Of a DNA stretch of 64,000 nucleotides, positions 1 through 8,895 are shown piece after piece; position 1 is the stretch's first letter, and every line of letters starts with the position of its first letter. The position numbers were made by a program, and so were the translations under genes. The notes beneath the pieces are model-generated. The model searched no databases, was not told the DNA's origin, and saw only the letters and a program-made list of their open reading frames with translations. Origin of the DNA: UMGS172 sp964424555 (GTDB lineage: Bacteria > Bacillota > Clostridia > Oscillospirales > Acutalibacteraceae); assembly GCA_964424555.1 (NCBI GenBank), contig CAYRIX010000002.1:1-64000 (forward strand), in the 5' to 3' direction.

Positions 1-304
1 CTGCCTCAAAGTTTGCCAAAGGAACTGCTCCTTCGGTCTGGGTGTGGTCGATCCATGTTGCGAAGCGGACGGTCGTTCCCTTTATACTGTCTGCTATTGT
101 TGCATACGGATCGAAGTTCTCCCACTCGGTACCTTGAACGCCTGAAGGCTTGGTTGCAATAACCTCGCTGTTGTTAGCGTCTCCCGTATTGGAAGCCTGC
201 GATGAGGTGGTGTCCTTATCGCCACCGCCACATGCGGTCAGGGCAAGAACGAGCATGCACATAGCAAAAACTAAGCACAAAGCTCTCTTAATGCCGGTTT
301 TCAT
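1..304 (-). CDS. Sugar ABC transporter solute-binding lipoprotein (N-terminal part, cut by window edge)
   Basis: Only the first 101 codons are present; the gene runs off the left edge. The N-terminus has a basic start, a hydrophobic stretch and a lipobox ending in Cys25 (LALTAC followed by GGGDK), so the protein is a membrane-anchored lipoprotein. A linker rich in Ser, Asn and Asp follows, then the start of a mature domain (VRFATWIDH) typical of family-1 extracellular solute-binding proteins. ATG at 304 is preceded by a strong AGGAGGA at 311-317. It follows two permease genes on the same strand and has its own promoter about 100 bp upstream. It is probably the binding protein for the importer at 498-2470. 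The substrate cannot be told from this fragment. Confidence 0.82.
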   Translation of the reverse strand, partial: MKTGIKRALCLVFAMCMLVLALTACGGGDKDTTSSQASNTGDANNSEVIATKPSGVQGTEWENFDPYATIADSIKGTTVRFATWIDHTQTEGAVPLANFEA

Positions 305-399
305 AAAAATTCCTCCTAAATGTATTGTAGAATGTACAGTGCTTCTGTATTCGGCCTCACAACAGATCAAAAAGACACAAGCACCCATACTTCTTTTTT

Positions 400-428
400 A
401 TAATATCAAATATAAATCGGGTTTTCAA
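400..428 (-). promoter_or_regulatory. Sigma-A promoter for the solute-binding lipoprotein gene
   Basis: On the minus strand TTGAAA (428-423) and TATTAT (405-400) are separated by exactly 17 bp. The spacer contains CCCGATTTA, one arm of an 11-bp inverted repeat whose other arm lies near 470-480, so the site may be regulated. It lets the binding-protein gene be expressed separately from the upstream permeases. Confidence 0.7.
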
Positions 429-497
429 TAAAGTTTTTAATCTTTCTTCCGAAAAAATAACCAAATTTCAACCCGATTTATTGTTGATATTTCAGTA

Positions 498-1508
498 TTA
501 ACCCGTGATACCTACACGGTCGATACTCTTGACGAACTTTTTCTGAAGAATTAGATAGACAATGAGTATCGGAATGATGAACATAAAGCAACCTGCCATC
601 ATGATAGCTATTCTCAACGGGTCATCACCTGAAAGCCTCAGTGTTCCGATAGCTTCGGCCGAGGTTATCTCGCTGAGCTTAACTGCCAGCGGCCACTTCT
701 CTGCGTAAAGGTACATCGAAGCCAACTGATAGTCATTCCAATGCCAAATAAGCGAGAAGACGGTAACTGTAGTGATAACAACGCTGGAGGACGGAAGTGC
801 AATTCTGATATAGGTCTTAAGAGGACCTGCACCATCGATCCAAGCTGCTTCCTCAAGCTCCTTGGGAAGTCCCTTAAAGAACTGAGTGTAGATGTAAATT
901 ATGATACCCGAACGGATGCCAACGCCCAATACTGCAGGCAACCAGAAGGTCCACACAGAGTTGAGAACATTGGGTCTTAGATCGATTCCTGTAAGGTCGT
1001 TAATCACGCCGAGCAATCCCAGAAAATCGAGCTTTGAGTAGTTCATGAATATCGGCAGCATCATCATCTGTGTAGGAACGAGGATGAGGAGGAACATGAA
1101 GAATGTGAGCACTCTCTTCTCCTTAAACTCGAAACGTGCCATACCGTATGCGCACAGTGAACAGCTGATGATCTGAATGCCTGCAGATACGATCTCGTAC
1201 AAAATCGTGCTCCAGATAGCACTGCCGTACTTCATAACATGCCATGCATATTCAAAGTTTTCTAAAGTGACATCCGAGGTTATCCAAATGATAGACGGGT
1301 CATAGAAGGAATCTCTTGTTCTGATTGCCGAGCTTATCATGTAGAACAGAGGATACAGGATTATGTATCCTATAGCAATAAGAACAACGTAGCGGAGAAG
1401 CGAAGTGAGAACTCCGTTCGCCTTAATCACTGCCTTGTAGCGGGATTCTTTGGTAGAATTTTTTGCTTTGTCATACAAGCCTTTTACTCTGCTTATAATG
1501 TTTCCCAT
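498..1508 (-). CDS. Carbohydrate ABC transporter permease, MalG type
   Basis: This 336-residue inner-membrane protein has six predicted membrane segments; the first is near residues 37-62. The EAA loop that docks the ATPase is clear at about residues 219-230 (EEAAWIDGAGPL). Length and loop fit the MalG/LacG-type permease of family-1 carbohydrate importers. Its start overlaps the last base of the MalF-type permease gene at 1508, so the two are translationally coupled. No ATPase gene lies nearby. Firmicute importers of this class commonly share one MsmK/UgpC-type ATPase encoded elsewhere, which is an inference here. Confidence 0.9.
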   Translation of the reverse strand: MGNIISRVKGLYDKAKNSTKESRYKAVIKANGVLTSLLRYVVLIAIGYIILYPLFYMISSAIRTRDSFYDPSIIWITSDVTLENFEYAWHVMKYGSAIWSTILYEIVSAGIQIISCSLCAYGMARFEFKEKRVLTFFMFLLILVPTQMMMLPIFMNYSKLDFLGLLGVINDLTGIDLRPNVLNSVWTFWLPAVLGVGIRSGIIIYIYTQFFKGLPKELEEAAWIDGAGPLKTYIRIALPSSSVVITTVTVFSLIWHWNDYQLASMYLYAEKWPLAVKLSEITSAEAIGTLRLSGDDPLRIAIMMAGCFMFIIPILIVYLILQKKFVKSIDRVGITG

Positions 1509-2470
1509 TAGCTTCTACCTCCTGTATCCCAACGTTTTAAGAACAGCTTAGAGAATATAAACATAATCAATGCCATACATACGCCGACGATTATGAAGTA
1601 TATCCAAAGCATTGCAGATGCTGTACCGTAGCTTGAAGCGGCACCTCTCATAAGGGTGTAAGCCTGTGTCATAACCGCATTATTCTTAGCAGTGACCAGC
1701 TCAACCATTGTGAAGACGATAACCAGAATAAGCGTTCTGGACAGCATGGGGAGTGTGATAAACCAGAACTCCTCCCACTTTGTAGCACCCTCGACCTTAG
1801 AGACCTCATAGAGTGAATCTGGGATCGACTGCATACCTGAGATAAAGAGTACTATCTGGATACCGCTGTTCCAAACAAGGTTGAAAATATTGTTGAGCAA
1901 GCTGGCAAAGAAGGTTCCGATCTGTGTGGGCAAGGACAACCATGCTATAATGTCCTCTACCTTAAGCATGTTAGATGCGAACGAATCGGAAACACCTGCC
2001 GAAGAAATATCGCTTGTGGTGGTTTTAAACAGCAGGTCAATAACTACACCCGAAGCGATGATAACGGGAAGGAAGTAAAGACCTCTGAAGAAAAGTCTTC
2101 CACGGAACTTCTGATTAAGAAGCAGAGCCAAAATAAGGCTTATGATTACGATAACGGGAAGAGAGCCCGCCATGGAACCCAAGGAAGCCCATACATTATT
2201 TTGGAAGTTCGCATTGGTGTTCCATGCGTAATCGAAGTTCTTCATGCCTGCAAATTCGAAGTGGTATTCACCGCCCGAAAAGCTTACGTCACAGAAGGCA
2301 TAATAGAAAGACTGGAAGAGCGGAACCACAAAGAACAGGAGAAGACCCAGCTCCCAATGGAGAACAAAACGGCGTCCGTATGTGCTCTTGAGTGACTCTA
2401 TACCTCTGTATTTCTTCTTTTTCTTCAAAGAATTAAGAGGGGCACTGTTTTTCATATTATCTGCTGTCAT
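1508..2470 (-). CDS. Carbohydrate ABC transporter permease, MalF type
   Basis: This 320-residue protein has a Lys-rich cytoplasmic N-terminus (residues 16-20), a first membrane segment near 41-58, a large external segment and an EAA loop at about 220-232 (YEVSKVEGATKWEE). These are features of MalF/UgpA-type permeases. ATG at 2470 has AAAGGGGG eight bases upstream, and the gene sits 3 bp after the DUF5696-like lipoprotein gene. It pairs with the MalG-type permease downstream to form one heterodimeric channel. The substrate is unknown but presumably an oligosaccharide. Confidence 0.9.
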   Translation of the reverse strand: MTADNMKNSAPLNSLKKKKKYRGIESLKSTYGRRFVLHWELGLLLFFVVPLFQSFYYAFCDVSFSGGEYHFEFAGMKNFDYAWNTNANFQNNVWASLGSMAGSLPVIVIISLILALLLNQKFRGRLFFRGLYFLPVIIASGVVIDLLFKTTTSDISSAGVSDSFASNMLKVEDIIAWLSLPTQIGTFFASLLNNIFNLVWNSGIQIVLFISGMQSIPDSLYEVSKVEGATKWEEFWFITLPMLSRTLILVIVFTMVELVTAKNNAVMTQAYTLMRGAASSYGTASAMLWIYFIIVGVCMALIMFIFSKLFLKRWDTGGRS

Positions 2471-2473
2471 CTC

Positions 2474-4771
2474 TTATGCCCCCTTTACTGTAAAATCGCT
2501 TGCTGCGACCGTGATATCGCCCTCGGTGTAATCGGTGCTTCCGTAGTTTACGTATACGGTAACACCGTTGTCGAAGGTCGTAACTCTGACATCATCTGTG
2601 AGTATCTTATGATCGACTATCTTAGCACCGTTGACCGAATCAAAATAGCTCTTGTATTCTGCAATATTTGCTTCAATGGTCTCTCGAGCGCCACGCTCGA
2701 TCGTATCGTCCCAATACACAGAGCCGTAGAAAACATTCTGTGCCGAGGTAATAAGGTCGGTATCGTACTCACCGATAAGGGTATAGGTAAGACCTAAGCC
2801 CGACTCAACCGCCTTAAGAAGATTGGTGCGGTCGTTAGTGGAGAGATTGATCGAGGTACCCGACATGGAAACCGAGCCCTTAAAGACTATCTGATAGAAA
2901 GGAACGTCTGCCTCAAAAGAACGGTACTTTGAGGACTGCGTCGGTACATCGTATACATGAGAGCAAAGTGCTGCTGCAAAGGCATTGGCGTCACTGCCCG
3001 CTACCTTGTAGCCATCGGTCTTGTATGCACCGATGATTGCACCGACCTGATCGTCGGTATGTGCTCTTGAGTAGTATTGCTCATCGCAGTAATCAGAGTA
3101 GGTAATACTTGTCAAAGTATCAAGGCTGATACCCGGAAGCTTCCATTCTTTTGCAGCCTCGTTAATATTGGAGGCGACCTCGGACCACTTGGAACGAGAT
3201 ACAAGATAGTATGTGCGAAGCTTCTTATTAGGCGTTCTCAGGTTGTAGGAGAAGTAGTTAAGCTCGGTAAAGCTGCCGTTAGCTGCATCTGCCTTTCCAA
3301 AGCCAGTGGAAACTCCGCCGCCCGAACTGCTGAAGCGAACCATGTCAAAGTTCATGTAAAGGTTGATACCGTTACTGTTGGAATAGTCAACAAGCTTTTT
3401 GATATCGTCCTCATCGCCGAATACTTCATTTATCTCATAGTTACCTGCGACAACTCCGATATCGTTACCGCTTGAACCGAAGCCCACAAGGTTGACGTTA
3501 ATATTGTCAAGCTTGGTTACTTCCTTGACATCCTTAACGATATCGTAAGCCTGTTCAAGAGTGGTTGCCGAAAGCATTGCATCACTCGGAATACCGAAAT
3601 GGAATTCCTTAGTCTCAATACCGCCAACCAGCTTAAGGTTAAGCAACGAATCGTTGGACTTTTCACCGCTCAAAGAGCCTGTTTCGGTGAGATAATCACG
3701 GTAGGTATTTGCCATACCTACATATGAAGCATCGTCTCCGTAGAGCGGGTAGAAGCCGACACAGATCTTGTCGCTTGTAAAAGCATCCGCAAAGATCTTA
3801 GTCTTGACTATGGTTGAGGTGAACAGTGACTGAATGACCTCCTGATAGCCTCTGATATGGAACTCAGAGCTGATATAGGAGTAGCCCGTGAGCTTCTGAG
3901 CTATAACAGTGCTGATACGTGCCGTCTCTGCACCCTCTTTGATGATTGCACAAACACCCTTATCGCCGTTGACTGCGCCGTATACGGGCATTCTGACGGT
4001 CTCGGTGTTGGTTGCATTTTCAAACTGTGTAACGTTAGCATCCTGTCCATATACTACCTCGGTAAGCTCAACAGCAGCATCCTTAGTATTGTCGACTACG
4101 GGACGAACCAAAGCGCCTGAGCCCGAGGGAGTGAACAGATAGTAGCCATCGGTATCCGCATTATTATTGGAGACCGAGCAGAAGAACGGTGCAATGGTCA
4201 CACCACAAACATTGTAATCGTCATTCTCGGTAATTCCGTAAGGATCGACCGAAACATCGACACCTTTATCGGTAAGGGTAAAGGTAACGGGTACAGAAAA
4301 CGCACGGTCCTCAAAGTAACAGGTCATCACAAGACCATCTGCAATAGCCTTGACCGAATATGTACCCTTGTCGATAGACATGGCATAAGCGTTTGTCTCT
4401 TCTTCAAGGAGGTTGGAGGTTGCATAGTACTGTACAATGATGGGAGACTTTACTCTCGGGTGAGCGCTGACCTTTGAGCCCTCACCGTCAACACTGTAGT
4501 CGTACTGCGAGTTGAGCGCATCCTCGGGGATGTAGCTCCACTCGGTCTCGGTCACCTTGTCAAAAAGGATAACGCATTCATCATCTGCATTCCAGATCAA
4601 GCTGTAACGGTCGTTCTCGGCCACACAGGTGGTCTCGAGACGGTCAAGCTCTTCGGGAATTGCAAAATATTCTGCAGCTGCACGATCACTCGAGCAACCA
4701 ACTCCGCAAAGGAGGAGGGCCGAACAAAGCAGCAAACACAGAACTGAACCTAAAATTCGTTTGAACTTCAT
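2474..4771 (-). CDS. Large GH-like surface lipoprotein, probably DUF5696 family
   Basis: A 765-residue exported protein with a signal peptide and a lipobox ending in Cys26 (LLCGVGC). I believe it belongs to the DUF5696 family, which often sits beside sugar ABC transporters in Firmicutes; this is recall, not a search. The N-terminal half (about 40-370) is beta-rich. The C-terminal half looks like a TIM barrel: alternating strands and helices, a segment INLYMNFDMV, and VPFYQIVFKG near the end, reminiscent of several glycoside hydrolase clans. I could not assign catalytic acids. ATG at 4771 has AAGGAGGAG upstream. It sits between the Yip1-like gene (16-bp gap) and a permease pair (3-bp gap), so a role in capturing or trimming glycans before import is likely but unproven. 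Confidence 0.7.
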   Translation of the reverse strand: MKFKRILGSVLCLLLCSALLLCGVGCSSDRAAAEYFAIPEELDRLETTCVAENDRYSLIWNADDECVILFDKVTETEWSYIPEDALNSQYDYSVDGEGSKVSAHPRVKSPIIVQYYATSNLLEEETNAYAMSIDKGTYSVKAIADGLVMTCYFEDRAFSVPVTFTLTDKGVDVSVDPYGITENDDYNVCGVTIAPFFCSVSNNNADTDGYYLFTPSGSGALVRPVVDNTKDAAVELTEVVYGQDANVTQFENATNTETVRMPVYGAVNGDKGVCAIIKEGAETARISTVIAQKLTGYSYISSEFHIRGYQEVIQSLFTSTIVKTKIFADAFTSDKICVGFYPLYGDDASYVGMANTYRDYLTETGSLSGEKSNDSLLNLKLVGGIETKEFHFGIPSDAMLSATTLEQAYDIVKDVKEVTKLDNINVNLVGFGSSGNDIGVVAGNYEINEVFGDEDDIKKLVDYSNSNGINLYMNFDMVRFSSSGGGVSTGFGKADAANGSFTELNYFSYNLRTPNKKLRTYYLVSRSKWSEVASNINEAAKEWKLPGISLDTLTSITYSDYCDEQYYSRAHTDDQVGAIIGAYKTDGYKVAGSDANAFAAALCSHVYDVPTQSSKYRSFEADVPFYQIVFKGSVSMSGTSINLSTNDRTNLLKAVESGLGLTYTLIGEYDTDLITSAQNVFYGSVYWDDTIERGARETIEANIAEYKSYFDSVNGAKIVDHKILTDDVRVTTFDNGVTVYVNYGSTDYTEGDITVAASDFTVKGA

Positions 4772-4787
4772 TATAATCTCCTCCTTC

Positions 4788-6971
4788 TTAGAATAGTTTG
4801 AGTATCTCGGTATAAATGGTACCTACAAATCCTCCAAGCTGCTGCAACAGAACTGCAACGGCGATAAGCAGGAATATTACTATGGCACAACCGAACAGGG
4901 TCAGCAGTGTAGTACCGATGAACTTCATTACACCGTAGTCATGCACGATTATCGAGCCTGCGGTCAACAGAATCAATGTATATCCTGTGCAAATTACGGT
5001 CAAAACGCTGAGGAAAGCAGCCTCGTCGGGAACAAGGATGTTCGAGCAAATGATGTAAATAAGGCTTCCCAGCAACGACGGAATAAGGCTGTAGCTTATT
5101 ACCGTGAAAATTTCCTTGATCTTACCCTTACCGCTGAACAGTGTACATACTGCCCAGTTAGTTACGGTCCACAGAATAACCAGACCTGCTGTTTTGGCAA
5201 GGATCAAAAGTGCGTTGTAGCTGGACGGGTCGAAATATGTGAATGCGAAGCCGCCCATTGTTGTTTCCATGACGTCGAAGACGTAATAGAGAGCAATTAT
5301 CACGAGACATATGGGAATCGAGGTAAGACCCTTCTCCTTCATATCACGGAAGTTCTCGAAGGGATGTGTAATCATGGTTGCGGCAAGGTGAGCCTTCTCG
5401 TTCTTGATAAGTCTTACCTTCTTCTTGGTGGAGTAAACCAACAGAGCAATAAGAGCTGCTATCAAAACAACTGCAACAATAATTACCAGCGTGAAGTTTT
5501 CACGCAACCACTCGGTACGTACGCTGTCAAAAGCGAGAGCATATGTCTCACGGTCGTAGCCCTGCTCAGCAAGCTCTATAGACTTATTCATGTAGGTTGC
5601 CGAAAGCTCAGCATCCTCGGTAGTCTGACCCATTGCGTAGTAAGCTCTTGCAAGACCTGCGTAGGCCATCTGACAGTTGCGGTCAGCGGCAAGCACATCG
5701 GTCCACTCCTGCATGGCTTCCTCGTAATCGCCGACAACAGTCTTAGCCTGAGCCGTCTTGATGAGCTTTCCGTGCTCGGTAATATTGAACACGGTAACGG
5801 TATCCTGATTGTTATCAGTGATAATTACCGACTGGGTAGCGAGATTGTAGCTGATAGAACTGGGGTTGTAGAAGGTTCCGTCCTGAAGGCCGCCCTTAAG
5901 ACCGCCACCGAATGCCGAAACAAGGTTACATTCGCTATCATAAATATATATTCTGCCGTAAGTAGCATCGATGGTATAAACGAAACCGTCGTTATCTGCT
6001 GCAACACCAATCAAGCTCTGAGTACGCAAGCTCTTAGTGGTGGGGTTGCTGCCAACCTCGTCATCAACGAAGTTAATGCTGTCAGAGGGCAAAATATTGG
6101 TTCCGCCCGGATTAAGGCGCTTTATCTGAGCCGACTGACTTGTCGCACCGGTTGAGCTGGTTGCGGTATACACGAAGCCTTCGCCGTCAACCCAAAGGTC
6201 GGAGAAGGTGTACGGCAGAGAACGGGTCATCTCGGCACGCTTTTCGTTGTTCATGAACAATCTGTTCCACAGGGTGGTAAGTGCCTGTGTAAAGGTAGCG
6301 GGAACATCGTTAGCACCGTAGAAGCCAAGGAACTCATCCTCAGGTGAGTAAAGGATAGCACCGTAGTACGAACCGTTACTGAGAATGTAAACATATCCCT
6401 TTTGGTCAACTGCAACCTTGACGGGCTGATAGTTGAAGCCTGTGGGGATGAGGTGAGAATCCGGCAGAGTGTAAAGTCTTATAAGCTTGCCTTCAGCATC
6501 GCATTTAATAACACGCTGATGCTGGGTATCGGCAATATAGACGTTTTCAGCTTCATCAACAAAGATGCCCTTGGCCTTCAAGAAGTCTAATCTGGTGCCA
6601 TCCTCATCAAGAACATAGGAAAACTGGCTCTTAATATTATACTCTTCATCAAGGAGTAATACTCTGGACGCACCGCCGTCGAGAACATAGGTAATTCCCG
6701 AGTCTGATACATGAGCATCGTCGATAGTAGAGCTGGCCGAACAGCCAAGATCAAGAGCAGTCAGCACCTTGCCTGTTTCATACATAGGCTTGGTAGGAAC
6801 GACTCGGTTGGTCTGACCTGTAAAATTGTACCAATATGTGTAGGAATCATAGCCTATCTCGTCGGTCTTTTCAGAAACGGCTGAAACACCGATCACAGGG
6901 ACGAGCACGAGAACAGCCATCACACAAAGCAGGACACGGATAAGGAGCTTGCCAAAATTTGTTTTCTTCAT
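4788..6971 (-). CDS. NHL-type beta-propeller, TPR and Yip1-domain membrane protein
   Basis: A 727-residue protein, starting at ATG 6971 where GGAGGGC lies 6-12 bases upstream; an open frame continues upstream without a better start. A signal peptide (about residues 8-30) is followed by a long outer-face region with repeated motifs such as VDEAENVYIAD, VDQKGYVYILS and VDGEGFVYTATS, typical of NHL-like propeller blades. A short TPR-like helical pair follows near 420-470 (AYAGLARAYYAMGQ). A membrane segment lies near 492-513, then a cytoplasmic loop and a C-terminal block of about five membrane segments resembling the Yip1 family. It is central in the dual-importer operon. The function is unknown; a scaffold or sensor role is inference. 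Confidence 0.7.
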   Translation of the reverse strand: MKKTNFGKLLIRVLLCVMAVLVLVPVIGVSAVSEKTDEIGYDSYTYWYNFTGQTNRVVPTKPMYETGKVLTALDLGCSASSTIDDAHVSDSGITYVLDGGASRVLLLDEEYNIKSQFSYVLDEDGTRLDFLKAKGIFVDEAENVYIADTQHQRVIKCDAEGKLIRLYTLPDSHLIPTGFNYQPVKVAVDQKGYVYILSNGSYYGAILYSPEDEFLGFYGANDVPATFTQALTTLWNRLFMNNEKRAEMTRSLPYTFSDLWVDGEGFVYTATSSTGATSQSAQIKRLNPGGTNILPSDSINFVDDEVGSNPTTKSLRTQSLIGVAADNDGFVYTIDATYGRIYIYDSECNLVSAFGGGLKGGLQDGTFYNPSSISYNLATQSVIITDNNQDTVTVFNITEHGKLIKTAQAKTVVGDYEEAMQEWTDVLAADRNCQMAYAGLARAYYAMGQTTEDAELSATYMNKSIELAEQGYDRETYALAFDSVRTEWLRENFTLVIIVAVVLIAALIALLVYSTKKKVRLIKNEKAHLAATMITHPFENFRDMKEKGLTSIPICLVIIALYYVFDVMETTMGGFAFTYFDPSSYNALLILAKTAGLVILWTVTNWAVCTLFSGKGKIKEIFTVISYSLIPSLLGSLIYIICSNILVPDEAAFLSVLTVICTGYTLILLTAGSIIVHDYGVMKFIGTTLLTLFGCAIVIFLLIAVAVLLQQLGGFVGTIYTEILKLF

Positions 6972-6984
6972 ATCTTTGCCCTCC

Positions 6985-7947
6985 TTATTCCTTAATACCT
7001 GCACTACTCATGGATTCCATAACGTTACTCTGAGAAATCAGATAAACTATTATTGGCGGTAGCATGAGTATACACGTAACAGCCATAGCACTACCCGAAC
7101 GGGCGATACCGCCGGCCGTTATCTGTCCCATGATGGTCGGCAAGGTCTTCAGTGCCTCGCTGAAGATGGTACCGCCCGGTACCGATGCCCAAACATCACG
7201 GAAAGTAAAGAGGGTCAAGGTCAGCCACATCGGCTTAACAATGGGCATTACTATTCTCCAGAAGATTCTGAAATAGCCCGCACCGTCGATCTTGGCCGCT
7301 TCGAGCAATGCATTAGGTAACGCACCCTCCATATACTGTTTCATAAGGAAGACACCCATTGTTGACGCAAAGTGCGGCAGTATATATACCCAATATGTAT
7401 CAACTATGTGGATGCTTGTATATATAATGTAACGTGGGATGTTGAGGGTGTAACCGTTAAACAAAAGCGAAAACTGGATGATGTAGAATATTGTCTTCTT
7501 GAACTTGATATTCGACTTACACAGAACGAATGCAGCCATCGAAGCGATAACGACATAAAGGAAAGTCGTACCGAGGGTTACAAACAAGCTGTTGAAGACG
7601 TATCTTGACAACGGGATTCTAAGATTTGAAAGCAGCTCGGGCAGTGCGGCATAGTTCGCAAAGGTCGGGCGCTTAACGAAGAACTGGGGCGGGAAGATCA
7701 TGATCTCGTCCAAGGGCTTCAAGGATGTACAAATACAGTAGATGAGCGGCAGGATAGAGAAGCAGCCTGCTGCGATGATAAAGAAGAAGTAGAAGAAATT
7801 ACCTACTTTTGAGCGTGTATAACGCTTTGCCTCAGACTTCGAAGCACGTCTGCGCTTCGGAGCTTTGGTTTCGTTGACCGAGTCACGCAAAGCCTTGGCA
7901 CCGCTCGGTAAAATCAAAACTTCCTGTTTTCTTCTGAATAAACTCAC
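6985..7947 (-). CDS. Carbohydrate ABC transporter permease, MalG type (second importer)
   Basis: A 320-residue permease with a basic N-terminus, about six membrane segments and an EAA loop near residues 212-225 (LLEAAKIDGAGY). It starts with GTG at 7947 after GGAGGTGGGATA. It has the same class and length as the permease at 498-1508 but is clearly diverged, for example in the MEGALPNA segment before the loop. It lies 12 bp downstream of the MalF-type permease at 7960-8877 and just before the NHL/Yip1 gene. With that partner it should form the channel served by the large fusion binding protein upstream. Confidence 0.9.
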   Translation of the reverse strand: MSLFRRKQEVLILPSGAKALRDSVNETKAPKRRRASKSEAKRYTRSKVGNFFYFFFIIAAGCFSILPLIYCICTSLKPLDEIMIFPPQFFVKRPTFANYAALPELLSNLRIPLSRYVFNSLFVTLGTTFLYVVIASMAAFVLCKSNIKFKKTIFYIIQFSLLFNGYTLNIPRYIIYTSIHIVDTYWVYILPHFASTMGVFLMKQYMEGALPNALLEAAKIDGAGYFRIFWRIVMPIVKPMWLTLTLFTFRDVWASVPGGTIFSEALKTLPTIMGQITAGGIARSGSAMAVTCILMLPPIIVYLISQSNVMESMSSAGIKE

Positions 7948-7959
7948 TATCCCACCTCC

Positions 7960-8877
7960 TTACTTTCCTGTCATATTGAGTAGTTTTCCTATCAATAGTC
8001 GGAAGACGACCATCATCAGGAATAGCACAACCGAGACCGATGACGCATAGCCCAGCTCGTATCGTACCGTACCAAGGTCCTGCATATGTGATACTATCGT
8101 ATCTGCCGCATAGCTGACGCTTGGGAAACCTGCAAGCTCTATCGCTATTGCGCTGATAGAGAATGCACTGGATATCTGCATAACAGCACTAAAGAGAAGC
8201 ATGTGCTTCATAGTGGGCAGGGTTATGTACCAAAGCTCCTGCCAACGGCTCTTGATACCGTCAATAGAGCCTGCTTCATAAAGCTCCTGATTGACGTTCT
8301 GCAAGCCTGAAATGTTGGAAAGGAAGGAAACACCCATGCTGGACCAAAGCTGAACTGCGATGATTATCGGCTTTATGTATTCAGCGGTCGACAGCCATGT
8401 AACAGGCTCGGTAATAAGACCGAGTGAAAGAAGTGCCGAGTTGATGTAACCGTAGCTGTCACTTGAGAAAGCAACCGTCCAAATGAAGTGTGCGTTACCG
8501 ACAAGTGCGGGAGCGTAGAACATGAAGGACAGAAGCGTACGGACCATCGGAGAAAATTCATTAATAAACCATGCAAGAACAAAGGAGAGAAGGAAGCCTG
8601 CAGGTCCGCAAATGATGGCGAATAACATAGTGTTCTTGAACACAACAGGGAAAACGTCGTCATCAAGGAACATTCTCATGTAGTTACCCAATCCTGCGAA
8701 GGAAGGGGAATTGACCATATCGAAGTTTGTAAAGCTGAGAACTATTGAAGAAGCTATCGGCAATACAAGGAAGACGATAAAGAAGATGAAGAACGGTGAA
8801 AGCATGATATATGACGGAAGCTGTTCACGCAATAAAGCTCTTCTTTTGATCTTTTTCAAATTTACACTGTTTTCCAT
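7960..8877 (-). CDS. Sugar ABC transporter permease, MalF type (second importer)
   Basis: A 305-residue membrane protein with six predicted helices; the first follows the SYIMLSPFFIFF segment usual for MalF/UgpA-type permeases. The EAA loop is at about residue 200 (LYEAGSIDGIKSRW). ATG at 8877 is preceded by GGAGGAGGG. It begins 18 bp after the fusion solute-binding protein gene, giving the order binding protein, MalF, MalG expected for a complete importer minus ATPase. Confidence 0.9.
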   Translation of the reverse strand: MENSVNLKKIKRRALLREQLPSYIMLSPFFIFFIVFLVLPIASSIVLSFTNFDMVNSPSFAGLGNYMRMFLDDDVFPVVFKNTMLFAIICGPAGFLLSFVLAWFINEFSPMVRTLLSFMFYAPALVGNAHFIWTVAFSSDSYGYINSALLSLGLITEPVTWLSTAEYIKPIIIAVQLWSSMGVSFLSNISGLQNVNQELYEAGSIDGIKSRWQELWYITLPTMKHMLLFSAVMQISSAFSISAIAIELAGFPSVSYAADTIVSHMQDLGTVRYELGYASSVSVVLFLMMVVFRLLIGKLLNMTGK

Positions 8878-8895
8878 ATATACCCTCCTCCTTTC

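Noticed and set aside
150..431. A 93-codon plus-strand frame across the left-edge gene and its promoter
   Set aside because: It is antisense to the lipoprotein signal peptide and runs into the non-coding leader; no ribosome binding site.
4941..6155. A 404-codon open frame opposite the NHL/Yip1 gene
   Set aside because: Cys-rich, low-logic translation with no ribosome binding site; the minus-strand frame has a signal peptide, repeats and membrane helices.
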